NCBI GenBank assembly: GCA_021800805.1
Contig: JAJYYR010000001.1
Coordinates: 248,001-312,000, forward strand
Source of the DNA: a bacterium
GTDB lineage: Bacteria > SZUA-79 > Acidulodesulfobacterales > Acidulodesulfobacteraceae
Direction of reading: 5' to 3'
DNA length: 64,000 nt
In this document: positions 50,075 to 59,276 of the stretch, piece after piece
Position numbering within the stretch: position 1 is the stretch's first letter
Layout of the letters: each line of letters starts with the position of its first letter
Position numbers and translations under genes: made by a program
The notes under the pieces: generated by a model
The model's input: the letters and a program-made list of their open reading frames with translations, nothing else
Told to the model about the DNA's origin: nothing
Databases searched by the model: none

Positions 50075-52033
50075 TTATCTTGCTATCTTCAGAACTTCGC
50101 CCGGATATATAGAATTTGGGTTTTTTATATTATTCGCCGCCATTATGTTTTTAACGTCGTCATGAAATTTCGATGAAATAGCATAAAGAGAATCGCCGAA
50201 TTTCACCCTATAATATGTTAATCCGGATTTTTTTGTTCGGGACCGATTATTGTTAATATAAGAATATCTAACATTTGCCCGTCCGCCCTTTAAAAATATT
50301 TTTTCTCCTGAATGAATATCGTTTCCGCCGATATGATTTATTTCTTTAATAACGTTCAGCGATACGTTAAACTTTTGAGATATACCCCATAAAGTCATAC
50401 CCGGTTTTACAATAATATAAGTTAGGCCGGCATTGCTATAATTTTTAAGGGCATTAGATTTAGATACGCCGGAGACGCCCCGCCCCGGAATAGTAATTCT
50501 TTCGCCTACTTTAAGCATAGAATAATTATTAAGCCCGTTGTATCTTTCGATAGTTTGAAGCGGCACGCCGTATTTAGAAGCTATTCCGAGAAGCGTATCG
50601 CCCGGTTCGACGGTATAAACGGTATTAACGTTATTTCGGGCATAACTATAATTTTTCGTTTTCGTATTTACTCCCGGAATAGTAATTCTTTCGCCTACTT
50701 TAAGCATAGAATAATTATTAAGCCCGTTGTATCTTTCGATAGTTTGAAGCGGCACGCCGTATTTAGAAGCTATTCCGAGAAGCGTATCGCCCGGTTCGAC
50801 GGTATAAAGAGTATTATTCTTAGGTCTGGAATAAGTCGTATAGACGATGCGGGGTTCTTTAGCGGCATACTTTTTAACGTATTTGAAATTTTTTATAAAC
50901 CTGTTATAATCTTTTGCCGGTATATTCAGCATAAATCCGGGATCGTCGGGAGGCGTAGCATTTCTTAATAGTTCGGGATTCATTTTGTGGAGCCTGTATT
51001 CGGAAATACCTATACATTTTGCTAAATCATATAAACTGGCTGAATACGGAACATTCACCTGTTTAAATTTAATCGGTTTTTTATAATTTATATTGTGAAA
51101 TCCAAAATTTTCCGGGTCTTTCGCAATTATTGCGGCGGCTATGATTTTCGGAACATATCTCCTTGTTTGTCCGGGTAAAAGATAGGGTCTGTTTTGAGAT
51201 ATCGTCCAGAAATTACCTCCGGGATATACCGATAAAGCCCTCTCTATAGTCAATTCGCCGGAGTTATAAGCGGCTGCGGCAAGGTACCACGAACCGAACT
51301 TATTAAATAGGTCTTTTAAATATTCGCCTGCCGCATATGTCGATTCCACAGGATTTCTTCTTTCGTCGACCCACCAATTTATCGTTAAGCCGAATATTCT
51401 TCCCGTCGAAGGTATAAACTGCCACATGCCGCTTGCTCCGGCATAAGAATATGCCGTAGGAGAGAAGCCGCTTTCAATCATTGCAAGATAAGCCAGATCG
51501 TTAGGCAGTCCTAATTTCTTAAAGACCTTTTTAATCATAGGAATATATCTTTCCGATCTCGAAAGTGCATATTTAAAAAACTTTCTTCCGGAAGTTTGAT
51601 AAAAATGTATATAATGTATTATTTCTTTGTTTATAATCATCGGGAATATATGGGACAAGTTTTTTTGATAATTATTAAAATCCCCTTTTTTTGCTAAAAG
51701 TCCGGAATCAGTGAGGTTGGAAGAATTAGTGTTGGTTTGCGTAGAGGCGGTTTGAGTTTTGACAGTCGGCGCAGCCGCATTTTGCAAATCGGATGATTTT
51801 TTTTTATTAGTATTAGTATTGATATTGTTGTTGGAAACTATAGGGGAAGATGATATTACCGTTACTTGAGCAGAACCGTCGTTGTCCGGTTTTTTCTTTT
51901 TATTGTATGAAGTTTTGAATTTTATCTTTACGAAATTTGTATTTCCATTTAGGTTCGAAGCATAACAATTGGAAATAAAAAAAATTGTAAATATTGCAGT
52001 AAAAAAAATATACGACAGGCTTATTTTTCTCAT
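50075..52033 (-). CDS. Membrane-bound lytic murein transglycosylase, MltD-like, with four LysM repeats
   Basis: Periplasmic murein-cleaving enzyme, 652 residues. A signal peptide (about 1-25, ending CYAS) precedes a low-complexity Asn/Thr/Ser linker (about 60-110). The SLT domain (about 165-290) has catalytic Glu187 in LAMIESGFSP and ASGMWQFIPST and AAAAYNSGE. Four LysM repeats follow at about 409-454, 472-517, 538-583 and 607-652. Repeats one and two are identical over 45 residues. The signal-peptide cysteine (ISNCYAS) is not a clear lipobox. The promoter upstream is perfect consensus and the leader is about 70 bases. Confidence 0.93.
   Translation of the reverse strand: MRKISLSYIFFTAIFTIFFISNCYASNLNGNTNFVKIKFKTSYNKKKKPDNDGSAQVTVISSSPIVSNNNINTNTNKKKSSDLQNAAAPTVKTQTASTQTNTNSSNLTDSGLLAKKGDFNNYQKNLSHIFPMIINKEIIHYIHFYQTSGRKFFKYALSRSERYIPMIKKVFKKLGLPNDLAYLAMIESGFSPTAYSYAGASGMWQFIPSTGRIFGLTINWWVDERRNPVESTYAAGEYLKDLFNKFGSWYLAAAAYNSGELTIERALSVYPGGNFWTISQNRPYLLPGQTRRYVPKIIAAAIIAKDPENFGFHNINYKKPIKFKQVNVPYSASLYDLAKCIGISEYRLHKMNPELLRNATPPDDPGFMLNIPAKDYNRFIKNFKYVKKYAAKEPRIVYTTYSRPKNNTLYTVEPGDTLLGIASKYGVPLQTIERYNGLNNYSMLKVGERITIPGVNTKTKNYSYARNNVNTVYTVEPGDTLLGIASKYGVPLQTIERYNGLNNYSMLKVGERITIPGRGVSGVSKSNALKNYSNAGLTYIIVKPGMTLWGISQKFNVSLNVIKEINHIGGNDIHSGEKIFLKGGRANVRYSYINNNRSRTKKSGLTYYRVKFGDSLYAISSKFHDDVKNIMAANNIKNPNSIYPGEVLKIAR
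50484..50808. repeat. 136-bp perfect direct repeat inside the LysM region
   Basis: Bases 50484-50619 and 50673-50808 are identical over 136 positions, with a unit of 189 bases (63 codons). They encode the first and second LysM domains of the transglycosylase. The 53-base linker between them is not part of the repeat. Perfect identity including third codon positions points to a recent tandem duplication or ongoing gene conversion. The other two LysM repeats are divergent. Confidence 0.92.
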
Positions 52034-52111
52034 CGTTTATTGTTATCCGCTTTTTCCGCTAACATTAAATATATGCTCAAATTTGAATTGTAAAATATTA
52101 AACTATTGATG

Positions 52112-52140
52112 ATTATAATGCCTATAAGTATAAATGTCAA
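52112..52140 (-). promoter_or_regulatory. Perfect-consensus sigma-70 promoter of the transglycosylase-moeA-regulator operon
   Basis: Read on the minus strand: TTGACA (52135-52140), 17-base spacer, TATAAT (52112-52117), a complete consensus match at both boxes and spacing. The predicted start is about 52105, leaving a leader of about 70 bases. No Shine-Dalgarno is obvious before the ATG at 52033. Confidence 0.8.
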
Positions 52141-52162
52141 ATTTATCACCTTCAATAAAGGA

Positions 52163-52186
52163 AATTTATAAAAATTTTTATAAATT
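52163..52186. promoter_or_regulatory. Perfect 24-bp palindrome, possible operator
   Basis: AATTTATAAAAA and its exact reverse complement TTTTTATAAATT run back to back with no mismatch at 52163-52186. The palindrome lies between the divergent promoters, one base before a TTGACA at 52188-52193. It could be a repressor or histone-like protein site, or a short hairpin. AT-richness raises the chance of such a match, but twelve paired bases in a row at this position is striking. Confidence 0.4.
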
Positions 52187-52232
52187 CTTGACAATTTTCC
52201 TTAAATTTGGTTAAGTATTAAATGGTTTGGAA

Positions 52233-52260
52233 TTGACATTTAATATTTTTATTTTGTAAA
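52233..52260 (+). promoter_or_regulatory. Putative promoter of the aminotransferase-serA operon
   Basis: TTGACA at 52233-52238 is followed by TGTAAA at 52255-52260 (16-base spacer), a weak -10. A better TATAAT at 52265-52270 is 26 bases away and cannot pair with it. A second TTGACA at 52188 has only a weak -10 (TTAAGT). The true start is uncertain, but the region between the palindrome and 52300 is the likely control region. AAGAAGGGG precedes the ATG. Confidence 0.4.
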
Positions 52261-52299
52261 TTTATATAATTTAATTTAAGTAAGAAGAAGGGGTTAAAA

Positions 52300-53442
52300 A
52301 TGCAGAAAAAATATTTATTGGCGCCGGGACCTACTCCTGTACCGGAACGTGCTTTAGCCGATATGGCGCTTCCTATCGTTCATCACCGCGCTCCGGAATA
52401 TTCGGTTATACTTCAGGAAGTAAGGGATAATCTGAAATACCTTTTTCAGACCAAGCAGGAAGTTTTGATATTCACGTCAAGCGGAACCGGAGCAATGGAA
52501 GGCTGCGTGTCTAATCTTCTTTCGGCGGGAGACCATGCTCTTGCGGTCAGAGGGGGGAAATTCGGAGAAAGATGGTTCGATATTTGCAAGGCATATTCAG
52601 TTAACGTGAAAGCGATAGACGTAGAGTGGGGGCATACCGTTTCTCCTAAATCCATCGAAGATGCGTTAAACGAAGACCCCGAAATAAAGGCGGTTTACAT
52701 ACAGGCATCCGAAACATCCACGGGCGTTTATCATCCGGTAAAAGAAATTGCCGATATAATCAAAAAAAGACCGAATACTATTCTTGTGGTAGATGCGATT
52801 ACGGCTCTTGGAGTAGTGGACGTTCCTCAGGACGCATGGGGCATAGACGTCGTCGTGACGGGTTCTCAAAAAGCGCTTATGTTACCGCCCGGACTCGCGT
52901 TTGCTTCTTTAAGCGATAAAGCATGGGAATTTGTAGAGAAATCTACGCTGCCCAAATATTATTTTAATTTTAAAAAAGAGAAAAAATCTCTTGAAAAAAA
53001 TCAGAATGCCTATACTCCTAACGTTCAACTTATAGTCGGTTTAAGAGAAGTCTTGAGGGAAATTAAAGAAGAAGGTCTGGAAAAAGTTTTCAAAAGGCAC
53101 GCAAGTCTTGCAAATGCGACAAGGCTAGCCGTACAGGCAATTGGGTTAAAGCTTTATACGGTCGATGAACCTTCCAACGCTCTTACGGCTGTTTGGGCTC
53201 CTGAAGGAATAGATGCAGGTAAAATAACAAAACTTATAAGGGAAAAATATGGTATTACAATAGCAGGCGGTCAAGATGCGGTTAAGGGCAAGATATTCAG
53301 AATAGCACATCTCGGCTACGCCGGATGTTTTGACGTTATAATCGCTATTTCTGCATTAGAGGCGGTATTAAAAGAACTCGGTTATAAATTCGAAACGGGC
53401 AGCGGACTTAAGGCAGCGCAAAAAGCTCTTTTCGGAGAATAA
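52300..53442 (+). CDS. Class V aminotransferase, probable serine-pathway or alanine-glyoxylate type
   Basis: Pyridoxal-phosphate enzyme, 380 residues, of the class V group that includes serine-pyruvate, alanine-glyoxylate and archaeal-type phosphoserine aminotransferases. LLAPGPTPVPERAL opens it, TSSGTGAMEGCVSNLL binds cofactor, and the PLP lysine is in VVTGSQKALMLPPGLAF. It has no SerC-type sequence motifs. Its place directly before serA suggests it makes phosphoserine from phosphohydroxypyruvate, but other substrates are possible. It opens the long plus-strand run to mqnA. Confidence 0.9.
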   Translation: MQKKYLLAPGPTPVPERALADMALPIVHHRAPEYSVILQEVRDNLKYLFQTKQEVLIFTSSGTGAMEGCVSNLLSAGDHALAVRGGKFGERWFDICKAYSVNVKAIDVEWGHTVSPKSIEDALNEDPEIKAVYIQASETSTGVYHPVKEIADIIKKRPNTILVVDAITALGVVDVPQDAWGIDVVVTGSQKALMLPPGLAFASLSDKAWEFVEKSTLPKYYFNFKKEKKSLEKNQNAYTPNVQLIVGLREVLREIKEEGLEKVFKRHASLANATRLAVQAIGLKLYTVDEPSNALTAVWAPEGIDAGKITKLIREKYGITIAGGQDAVKGKIFRIAHLGYAGCFDVIIAISALEAVLKELGYKFETGSGLKAAQKALFGE

Positions 53443-53490
53443 TTTTTGTAAATTAATTATTTATTATTAATATAATACGGGAGATACAAG

Positions 53491-55068
53491 ATGTTTAAGG
53501 TTATCGTCAGCGATAAACTTTCTAAAGAAGGGATAGACATATTAAACAAGACCGGCAAAATTCAGGTAGATGTTAAGACGGGTCTTAAACCGGAAGAGCT
53601 TAAGCAAATAATTCACGAATATGACGGTATAGTTATTAGAAGCGCTACTAAACTTACCCAAGACATTATAGCCGCCGCAAAAAATCTTAAGGTCATAGGA
53701 AGGGCAGGCAGCGGTTTAGACAACGTGGATAAGGCGGCAGCAACCGCCGCAGGCATCGTCGTTATGAATACGCCGGGTGGAAATACGGTAACAACGGCGG
53801 AACTTACTTTTGCTATGCTATTGGCTATGTCAAGGCATATACCGCAGTCCTTTCTTTCTATTAAAGAAGGTAAATGGGAAAAAAGCAAATTTCAGGGTAC
53901 GGAAGTTTACGGCAAGACTCTCGGTATTATAGGAATGGGTAATATAGGACAGGTGCTTTATAGCAGGGCAAAGTGTTTCGGAATGAATCCATTAGGATAC
54001 GACCCTCTTTTATCTAAAGAAAAAGCTAAAGAATTGGAAATAAATCTTGTAAGTTTAGACGAGATATATGCGAAATCCGATTATATAAGCGTCCACACGC
54101 CTTTAGTAAAAGAAACGAAAGGAATGATAAATAAAGAAACTATATCTAAAATGAAAGACGGAGTTAAGCTGCTCAATATAGCAAGGGGAGGGATAATCAA
54201 TGAAGCCGATCTATACGAAGCGCTTAAATCAGGCAAGGTTTCGGCATGCGCGCTTGACGTATTCGAGATAGAGCCGCCTGCCAACAATCCGCTTTTAACT
54301 TTAGACAATCTTATTGCTACTCCGCATCTCGGAGCTTCCACGGAAGAAGCTCAAACTAATGTTGCCGTTGCTATATGTAATCAGATTGTGGACTATCTTA
54401 TTAACGGAACGATAAAAAATGCAGTAAACGTTCCTTCCGTAACAAAAGAAGAAGTCGAAATTATAGGTCCCTATCTTAATTTAGGCGAAAAGATTGGGAA
54501 ACTGCTTGGAAATATCATAACCGGCGGAATTACAAATATTAAAATAGATTATAACGGCGCGGTTTCCGCCCATAATACCGGCGCTATAACCCCTAATATA
54601 GTTAAGGGTATTCTTTATCCGCTGTTAGGAGAGGATATAAATTACGTGAATGCAAACGAAGTAGCAAAAAAAAGAGGCATATCCGTTGTAGAATCTAAAT
54701 CCGATCAGGCATTCGACTACACAAGTTCTATATCTATTACTGCAACAACCGATGTTAAAACTTTCAGCATATCAGGGGCAATATTCGGCAAAAAAAATCC
54801 ATGGATAGTTAAAATAGATGATTATTCTATAGAGGCTATTCCCGAAGGGCACATATTAGTCATATTCAATCTTGATAGACCCGGCGTTATAGCATCGATA
54901 GGAAAGGTTCTCGGCAAGAATAAAATCAACATTGCAAGAATGCATCTTGGAAGGCATTTAGATAAAGCTATCTCAATATTACAATTAGATTCGGCTGTCA
55001 ACAGCGCCGTTATTAATGAATTAAAAGCCGAGTCAAATATAACCGAAGCTAAATATTTAGAATTATAG
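53491..55068 (+). CDS. serA: D-3-phosphoglycerate dehydrogenase
   Basis: First step of serine synthesis, 525 residues, the long form. The NAD domain has GIIGMGNIGQVLYSRAK, with GRAGSGLDNVD before it; ARGGIINEADL has the catalytic Arg region, ATPHLGASTEEAQ the His. An intervening domain (about 320-450) and a C-terminal ACT domain (HILVIFNLDRPGVIASIGKVLG) follow, which may give serine feedback. A GGGAG precedes the start. It overlaps hisZ by one base (TAGTG). Confidence 0.96.
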   Translation: MFKVIVSDKLSKEGIDILNKTGKIQVDVKTGLKPEELKQIIHEYDGIVIRSATKLTQDIIAAAKNLKVIGRAGSGLDNVDKAAATAAGIVVMNTPGGNTVTTAELTFAMLLAMSRHIPQSFLSIKEGKWEKSKFQGTEVYGKTLGIIGMGNIGQVLYSRAKCFGMNPLGYDPLLSKEKAKELEINLVSLDEIYAKSDYISVHTPLVKETKGMINKETISKMKDGVKLLNIARGGIINEADLYEALKSGKVSACALDVFEIEPPANNPLLTLDNLIATPHLGASTEEAQTNVAVAICNQIVDYLINGTIKNAVNVPSVTKEEVEIIGPYLNLGEKIGKLLGNIITGGITNIKIDYNGAVSAHNTGAITPNIVKGILYPLLGEDINYVNANEVAKKRGISVVESKSDQAFDYTSSISITATTDVKTFSISGAIFGKKNPWIVKIDDYSIEAIPEGHILVIFNLDRPGVIASIGKVLGKNKINIARMHLGRHLDKAISILQLDSAVNSAVINELKAESNITEAKYLEL

Positions 55069-56330
55069 TGAATAGGAAAAAATCGATAATTTCTTCTCAG
55101 CCGCCTCAGGGAACAAGAGATTTTCTTCCCGGAGAAACAGAGTTAATAGATGGAACCGCTGATATATTGCTGGAAGAATTTTCAAAATGGGGATTCAACA
55201 AGGTTATAACCCCCAGCATAGATTTTTTAGACGTATTTTTAATGAGTTCGGAAGCTGCCGAACTATTTAAGGTTGCCGATATAAGCACAGGGGAAATGCT
55301 GTCGTTTAGAAGCGACTTTACGCCCCAAATAGGCAGGCTTAGTTCTGCATTAAAAAATTCTATCGTCTTGCCGTATAAGTTTTCTTATAGCGGTCCTGTC
55401 CTGAGAAATTTCAATCCGGTTCTCGGCAAGCCCAGAGAAATATGGCAAGTCGGAGCGGAATTAGTCGGACCGGAATGTCCCGAAAGTGATGCCGAGCTTA
55501 TAATTATGGGCATCGAATCGCTTAAGCGTCTTAATATAAAAGATTTTAGCGTGGATATAGGGAATGTCGAATTTTTCAGAGGAATAGTTTCGGATATAGA
55601 ACCGCCGTTCAAAAAAAAGATAGAAGAATTTATACTGAGAAAGGATTCTTCCGGCTTGCATAGTTTTCTCGAGAGCATATCTTTGCCTGCCGACAAGAAA
55701 GAAGCAATAAACCAGCTTCCTTTTATATTCGGGGAAAAATCGGTTATTAAAAAAGCATGGAAAATGGCTTGCAACGAAACTTCTCAAAATGCTTTAGAAA
55801 ATTTAGAACGCGTTGTTTCTTATATAAAGTCGTATAAACTTGAAAAATACATCACTATCGATTTAGGTGAAATAAGGGGATTAAACTATTATACCGGAAC
55901 TATTTTTGAATGCTTTGCGCCTCATGTAGGTTACGAAATTTTCGGAGGAGGCAGATATAATAATTTAATAGGTATGTTCGGAGATAATTGCGCAGGAGCA
56001 GGATTTGCAGTGAATTTAGATATTCTATGCAAATATGCCGGATCCACGGCTTACGATTATAACGAGAAAGACTATCTTGTTTTCAATAAGTCTATGGATA
56101 AAAAATCTGAAGCCGGGCTTATTATATTTTTGAGAAAAAAAGGCTGTGCCGCAGAATCCAATTTTATGAATTACGGATATTTAGATGCCGTAAAATATAT
56201 GAAAGAAAATAATATCAAAAATATTATATATATCGATGAAAAAAAAATCTTATTAAAAAATATTTATACCGATAAAGAAAAAATTTTTAAAAGCATTTCC
56301 GATATTAAAAAATACTTAGAAAATAATTAA
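55068..56330 (+). CDS. hisZ: ATP phosphoribosyltransferase regulatory subunit HisZ
   Basis: HisRS-like regulatory subunit needed by the short form of HisG in histidine synthesis; 420 residues. PPQGTRDFLPGETELI, MLSFRSDFTPQIGRL, YSGPVLRN, REIWQVGAELVG and the RGLNYYTGTIFECFAP stretch with FGGGRYNNL match HisZ. It lacks the anticodon-binding domain of true HisRS, and the HisRS ATP/histidine motifs are altered. The start is GTG one base into the serA stop. hisZ-purA order is conserved in many bacteria. hisG is not in the window. Confidence 0.88.
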   Translation: MNRKKSIISSQPPQGTRDFLPGETELIDGTADILLEEFSKWGFNKVITPSIDFLDVFLMSSEAAELFKVADISTGEMLSFRSDFTPQIGRLSSALKNSIVLPYKFSYSGPVLRNFNPVLGKPREIWQVGAELVGPECPESDAELIIMGIESLKRLNIKDFSVDIGNVEFFRGIVSDIEPPFKKKIEEFILRKDSSGLHSFLESISLPADKKEAINQLPFIFGEKSVIKKAWKMACNETSQNALENLERVVSYIKSYKLEKYITIDLGEIRGLNYYTGTIFECFAPHVGYEIFGGGRYNNLIGMFGDNCAGAGFAVNLDILCKYAGSTAYDYNEKDYLVFNKSMDKKSEAGLIIFLRKKGCAAESNFMNYGYLDAVKYMKENNIKNIIYIDEKKILLKNIYTDKEKIFKSISDIKKYLENN

Positions 56331-56352
56331 TTTAAATCTAAATAAAATATTT

Positions 56353-57645
56353 ATGAGAAAAAAAAATATTATTGTAGTCGGTCTTCAATGGGGAGATGAA
56401 GGAAAAGGGAAAATAGTAGATTTGTTGGCAAAAAATGCCGACATCGTAGCCCGGTATCAGGGAGGAAATAATGCGGGGCATACCGTCGTTAGCGGAGATT
56501 TAAGCCTTGTATTTAGACTTGTCCCCTCAGGAATATTAAACGAGGAAAAAATTTGCATTCTGGGTAACGGAGTCGTTATAGATCCCGTGGTTCTGTTTCA
56601 AGAACTTGAAGATTTAAAAGCTATAGGGATAAATATCAAAGACAGGTTTTTTATTTCATACAAGTCTCACATTATAATGCCGTATCATAAAAGATTAGAT
56701 ATAGCGAGAGAAAGGTTGAGAGGCGCAGGTATGATTGGAACCACGGGAAGAGGAATAGGTCCCACATATGAAGACAAGGTGGCGAGACTCGGTATCCGCG
56801 CAATAGATTTGCTTAACAAGGATCTACTGTATAAAAAAATTGTTTTAAGCCTTAAAGAAAAGAACTATCTTTTTAAAAACGTTCTAGGCGAAGATATATT
56901 TAACCCTGATGATTTAATAGGAGAATATTTGGATTATGGAGCTAAAATCAAGGAATTTTTAATAGATACTTCAATATTTGTCAACGAACGACTTGATAAA
57001 GGTTTTAACGTTATGCTTGAAGGGGCGCAGGGGACTTTTCTCGACGTCGATCACGGCACATATCCTTATGTTACGTCATCCAACACTATTGGCGGATCTG
57101 CTCTTTCCGGTATCGGTTTAGGTCCTACGAAAATAGACGAAGTAATAGGCATTACAAAGGCTTATACTACAAGGGTAGGAGAAGGTTATTTTCCTACGGA
57201 ACTTAAGGGGGAAGAAGGCAGGATAATAAGGGATAAGGGAGAGGAATTCGGCTCTGTTACCGGAAGGCCAAGGAGATGCGGCTGGTTTGACGTTAATTTA
57301 ATTAAAGAAGCCGGACGATTAAACGGCGCTACGGGAATAATCGTAACAAAACTTGATGTTTTATCCGGATTAGGAAAAATAAATATATGCACCGGCTATA
57401 TGCTAAACGGTTCTATTATAAATCATCTGCCTTTTTCTTCCGCCGACTACGATAGGGCAGTCCCTGTTTATGAAGAAATGGAAGGATGGAGCGGCGATAT
57501 ATCGGATATAAAATCATTTAAAGACCTGCCCGTTAACTCACAGAAATATATTCTTAGAATAGAAGACCTTACGGGTTTGCATATTAATATGCTTTCGGTA
57601 GGCAAAGAAAGAATGCAGACTATAAATTTAAAAAATATTTTTTAG
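56353..57645 (+). CDS. purA: Adenylosuccinate synthetase
   Basis: Joins IMP and aspartate with GTP on the way to AMP; 430 residues. GLQWGDEGKGKIVDLLA near the start is the GTP-binding motif; RYQGGNNAGHTVV, TTGRGIGPTYEDK, EGAQGTFLDVDHGTYPYVTSS and GSVTGRPRRCGWFD follow. All catalytic residues seem intact. It comes 22 bases after hisZ, with no strong Shine-Dalgarno. Confidence 0.98.
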   Translation: MRKKNIIVVGLQWGDEGKGKIVDLLAKNADIVARYQGGNNAGHTVVSGDLSLVFRLVPSGILNEEKICILGNGVVIDPVVLFQELEDLKAIGINIKDRFFISYKSHIIMPYHKRLDIARERLRGAGMIGTTGRGIGPTYEDKVARLGIRAIDLLNKDLLYKKIVLSLKEKNYLFKNVLGEDIFNPDDLIGEYLDYGAKIKEFLIDTSIFVNERLDKGFNVMLEGAQGTFLDVDHGTYPYVTSSNTIGGSALSGIGLGPTKIDEVIGITKAYTTRVGEGYFPTELKGEEGRIIRDKGEEFGSVTGRPRRCGWFDVNLIKEAGRLNGATGIIVTKLDVLSGLGKINICTGYMLNGSIINHLPFSSADYDRAVPVYEEMEGWSGDISDIKSFKDLPVNSQKYILRIEDLTGLHINMLSVGKERMQTINLKNIF

Positions 57646-57654
57646 GACGGTTAA

Positions 57655-58494
57655 TTGTATTGCAGGCAATTTTTTAATACGGCTTTGTCGCAAGATTATT
57701 TTCTGAATGTTCGTTATATGGCGTATCAGTCATATTTGACCGCCCCGCACCTATCAAATCAGCTAAACGGTTTAGATTATTCCTTTGTAGGCAGAACTGT
57801 TGCGGATATCGGCACCGGCTTAGGAATATTGCCTTATTTATTAAAAGATAAAAAACCTTCGAAGATTATAGGCGTAGATTTAGATAAAAATTTTTTAAAT
57901 GCCGCACGTAATTTAACCGATGCAGAAAATACCGGTTATATAAATGCCGACGGTTGCAATATACCGGTTAAAAATTCCGCTTTTGATGTAGTTTTTGTTC
58001 GATATGTTTTTCAACATATCAATTTGTCCGATATTTTTCTTTCGGAAATTAAAAGAATAATTAAGGACGGCGGATTATTGGTTATAGTCGATATCGAAGA
58101 CGATATGAATATATTTTATCCCGGTTTGCCTGAAAGTTCCCAAAAATTATTTGAGGTTTATTCAGAATACCAAAAGTTAAAAGGCGGGGATAGGTTTATT
58201 TCCAAAAAATTACCCGGTTTTTTATTATCGCATGGATTTAAAGATGTTTTAATAAAGCCTTATACGCTCGTGTTTTTTAAGAAGGAATATGAAAGCTCCG
58301 GTTCGGAAGGCTTAAAAAACGCTTTCCTTTTGGTTCAAAACGAATTGGAACTTGTAAAAGACGACCTTTTATGTAGAAAATTAATAGGCCCCGTAGAATT
58401 TCACAAAGGTTTAAACGACTATTTTAAATTTTTAAATTTAAACGACGATTTACTAATTTCCAAAACAGAATTTTTAATTACATGTAAAAAATAA
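57655..58494 (+). CDS. Class I SAM-dependent methyltransferase
   Basis: Methyltransferase of unknown substrate, 279 residues. SAM-binding motif I is VADIGTGLGILPYLL (about 49-63), followed by GVDLDKNFLNAARNL, and FDVVFVRYVFQHIN as a motif-II-type strand. The rest is mostly helical. The start is TTG, with AGGACGG just upstream at the end of purA. It lies nine bases after purA and four before an ABC-2 permease, so it may act on an exported or cell-surface product; no direct evidence. Confidence 0.82.
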   Translation: MYCRQFFNTALSQDYFLNVRYMAYQSYLTAPHLSNQLNGLDYSFVGRTVADIGTGLGILPYLLKDKKPSKIIGVDLDKNFLNAARNLTDAENTGYINADGCNIPVKNSAFDVVFVRYVFQHINLSDIFLSEIKRIIKDGGLLVIVDIEDDMNIFYPGLPESSQKLFEVYSEYQKLKGGDRFISKKLPGFLLSHGFKDVLIKPYTLVFFKKEYESSGSEGLKNAFLLVQNELELVKDDLLCRKLIGPVEFHKGLNDYFKFLNLNDDLLISKTEFLITCKK

Positions 58495-58498
58495 TAAA

Positions 58499-59272
58499 AT
58501 GAAAAGTGAATTACAGGCTTTTATCGCGATAAACAACAGGGAACTTTTGAAATTTATAAGGCAGAAATCGAGGCTTATTACCGACCTTTCCAGACCTATA
58601 ATATGGCTCTTATTTGTCGGTTATGGAATTTCCACTATGGTTAAAATTAAAAGCGGTTCGTATATGCAGTTTATTTTTCCGGGCATACTCGTTATGACGG
58701 TTCTTTTCAGATCTATTTTTTCTTCGATATCTATAATTTGGGACAGGGAATTTGGCATACTGAAAGAAATACTTGTTTCTCCCGTTTCAAGAAAGACCTT
58801 TGTTCTTGCGAAAATTACCTCCGGAGGCATAGTAAGTACTGCTCAGGCTGTTATAATGCTGGCATTTGCGCCATTTATAGGCGTTAAGCTAACCTTAACG
58901 ATTTTCATATTGACGGTCATAGCTCTTTTTTTAATTTCGTCCGCAATTACTGCATTCGGTATAGTTATAGCCTCAAAAATGACTTCTTTCGAAGGATTCA
59001 ATTCAATTATAAACTTGATAGTTCAGCCTATGTTTTTTGTAAGCGGGGCTCTTTACCCTATAAAGAGATTCCCTAATTTTTTAAAAATACTTGCATATAT
59101 CAATCCGGTTACTTATTCGGTCGATTTACTGAAGTACATCTTTTTTTACAATAAAAAGATAAATTTGTTCATACCTGAAACCCCTGTCATTTTGGACTTT
59201 ATTTTCATTTTATTATTTTTGATTTTAATGATTCTTCTTTCAAATTATTTTTTTGAAAGAGAAGACGATTAA
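58499..59272 (+). CDS. ABC-2 type transporter permease
   Basis: Inner-membrane permease of the ABC-2 family, 257 residues with about six membrane segments. The pattern RPIIWLLFVGYGISTM, FIFPGILVMTVLF, WDREFGILKEILVSPVSR (the family EF/REFGTLE-type loop) and QPMFFVSGALYPI matches DrrB- and NodJ-like permeases. The ATPase partner, usually the gene just upstream, is absent: upstream is a methyltransferase. It starts four bases after that gene. Confidence 0.9.
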   Translation: MKSELQAFIAINNRELLKFIRQKSRLITDLSRPIIWLLFVGYGISTMVKIKSGSYMQFIFPGILVMTVLFRSIFSSISIIWDREFGILKEILVSPVSRKTFVLAKITSGGIVSTAQAVIMLAFAPFIGVKLTLTIFILTVIALFLISSAITAFGIVIASKMTSFEGFNSIINLIVQPMFFVSGALYPIKRFPNFLKILAYINPVTYSVDLLKYIFFYNKKINLFIPETPVILDFIFILLFLILMILLSNYFFEREDD

Positions 59273-59276
59273 GAAT

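Noticed and set aside
50555..50968. 137-residue plus-strand open frame with an internal repeat
   Set aside because: It is antisense to the LysM coding region and its repeat is the mirror of the LysM duplication; no start signal or family match.
52265..52270. TATAAT as -10 for the TTGACA at 52233
   Set aside because: The spacer would be 26 bases, too long for sigma-70.
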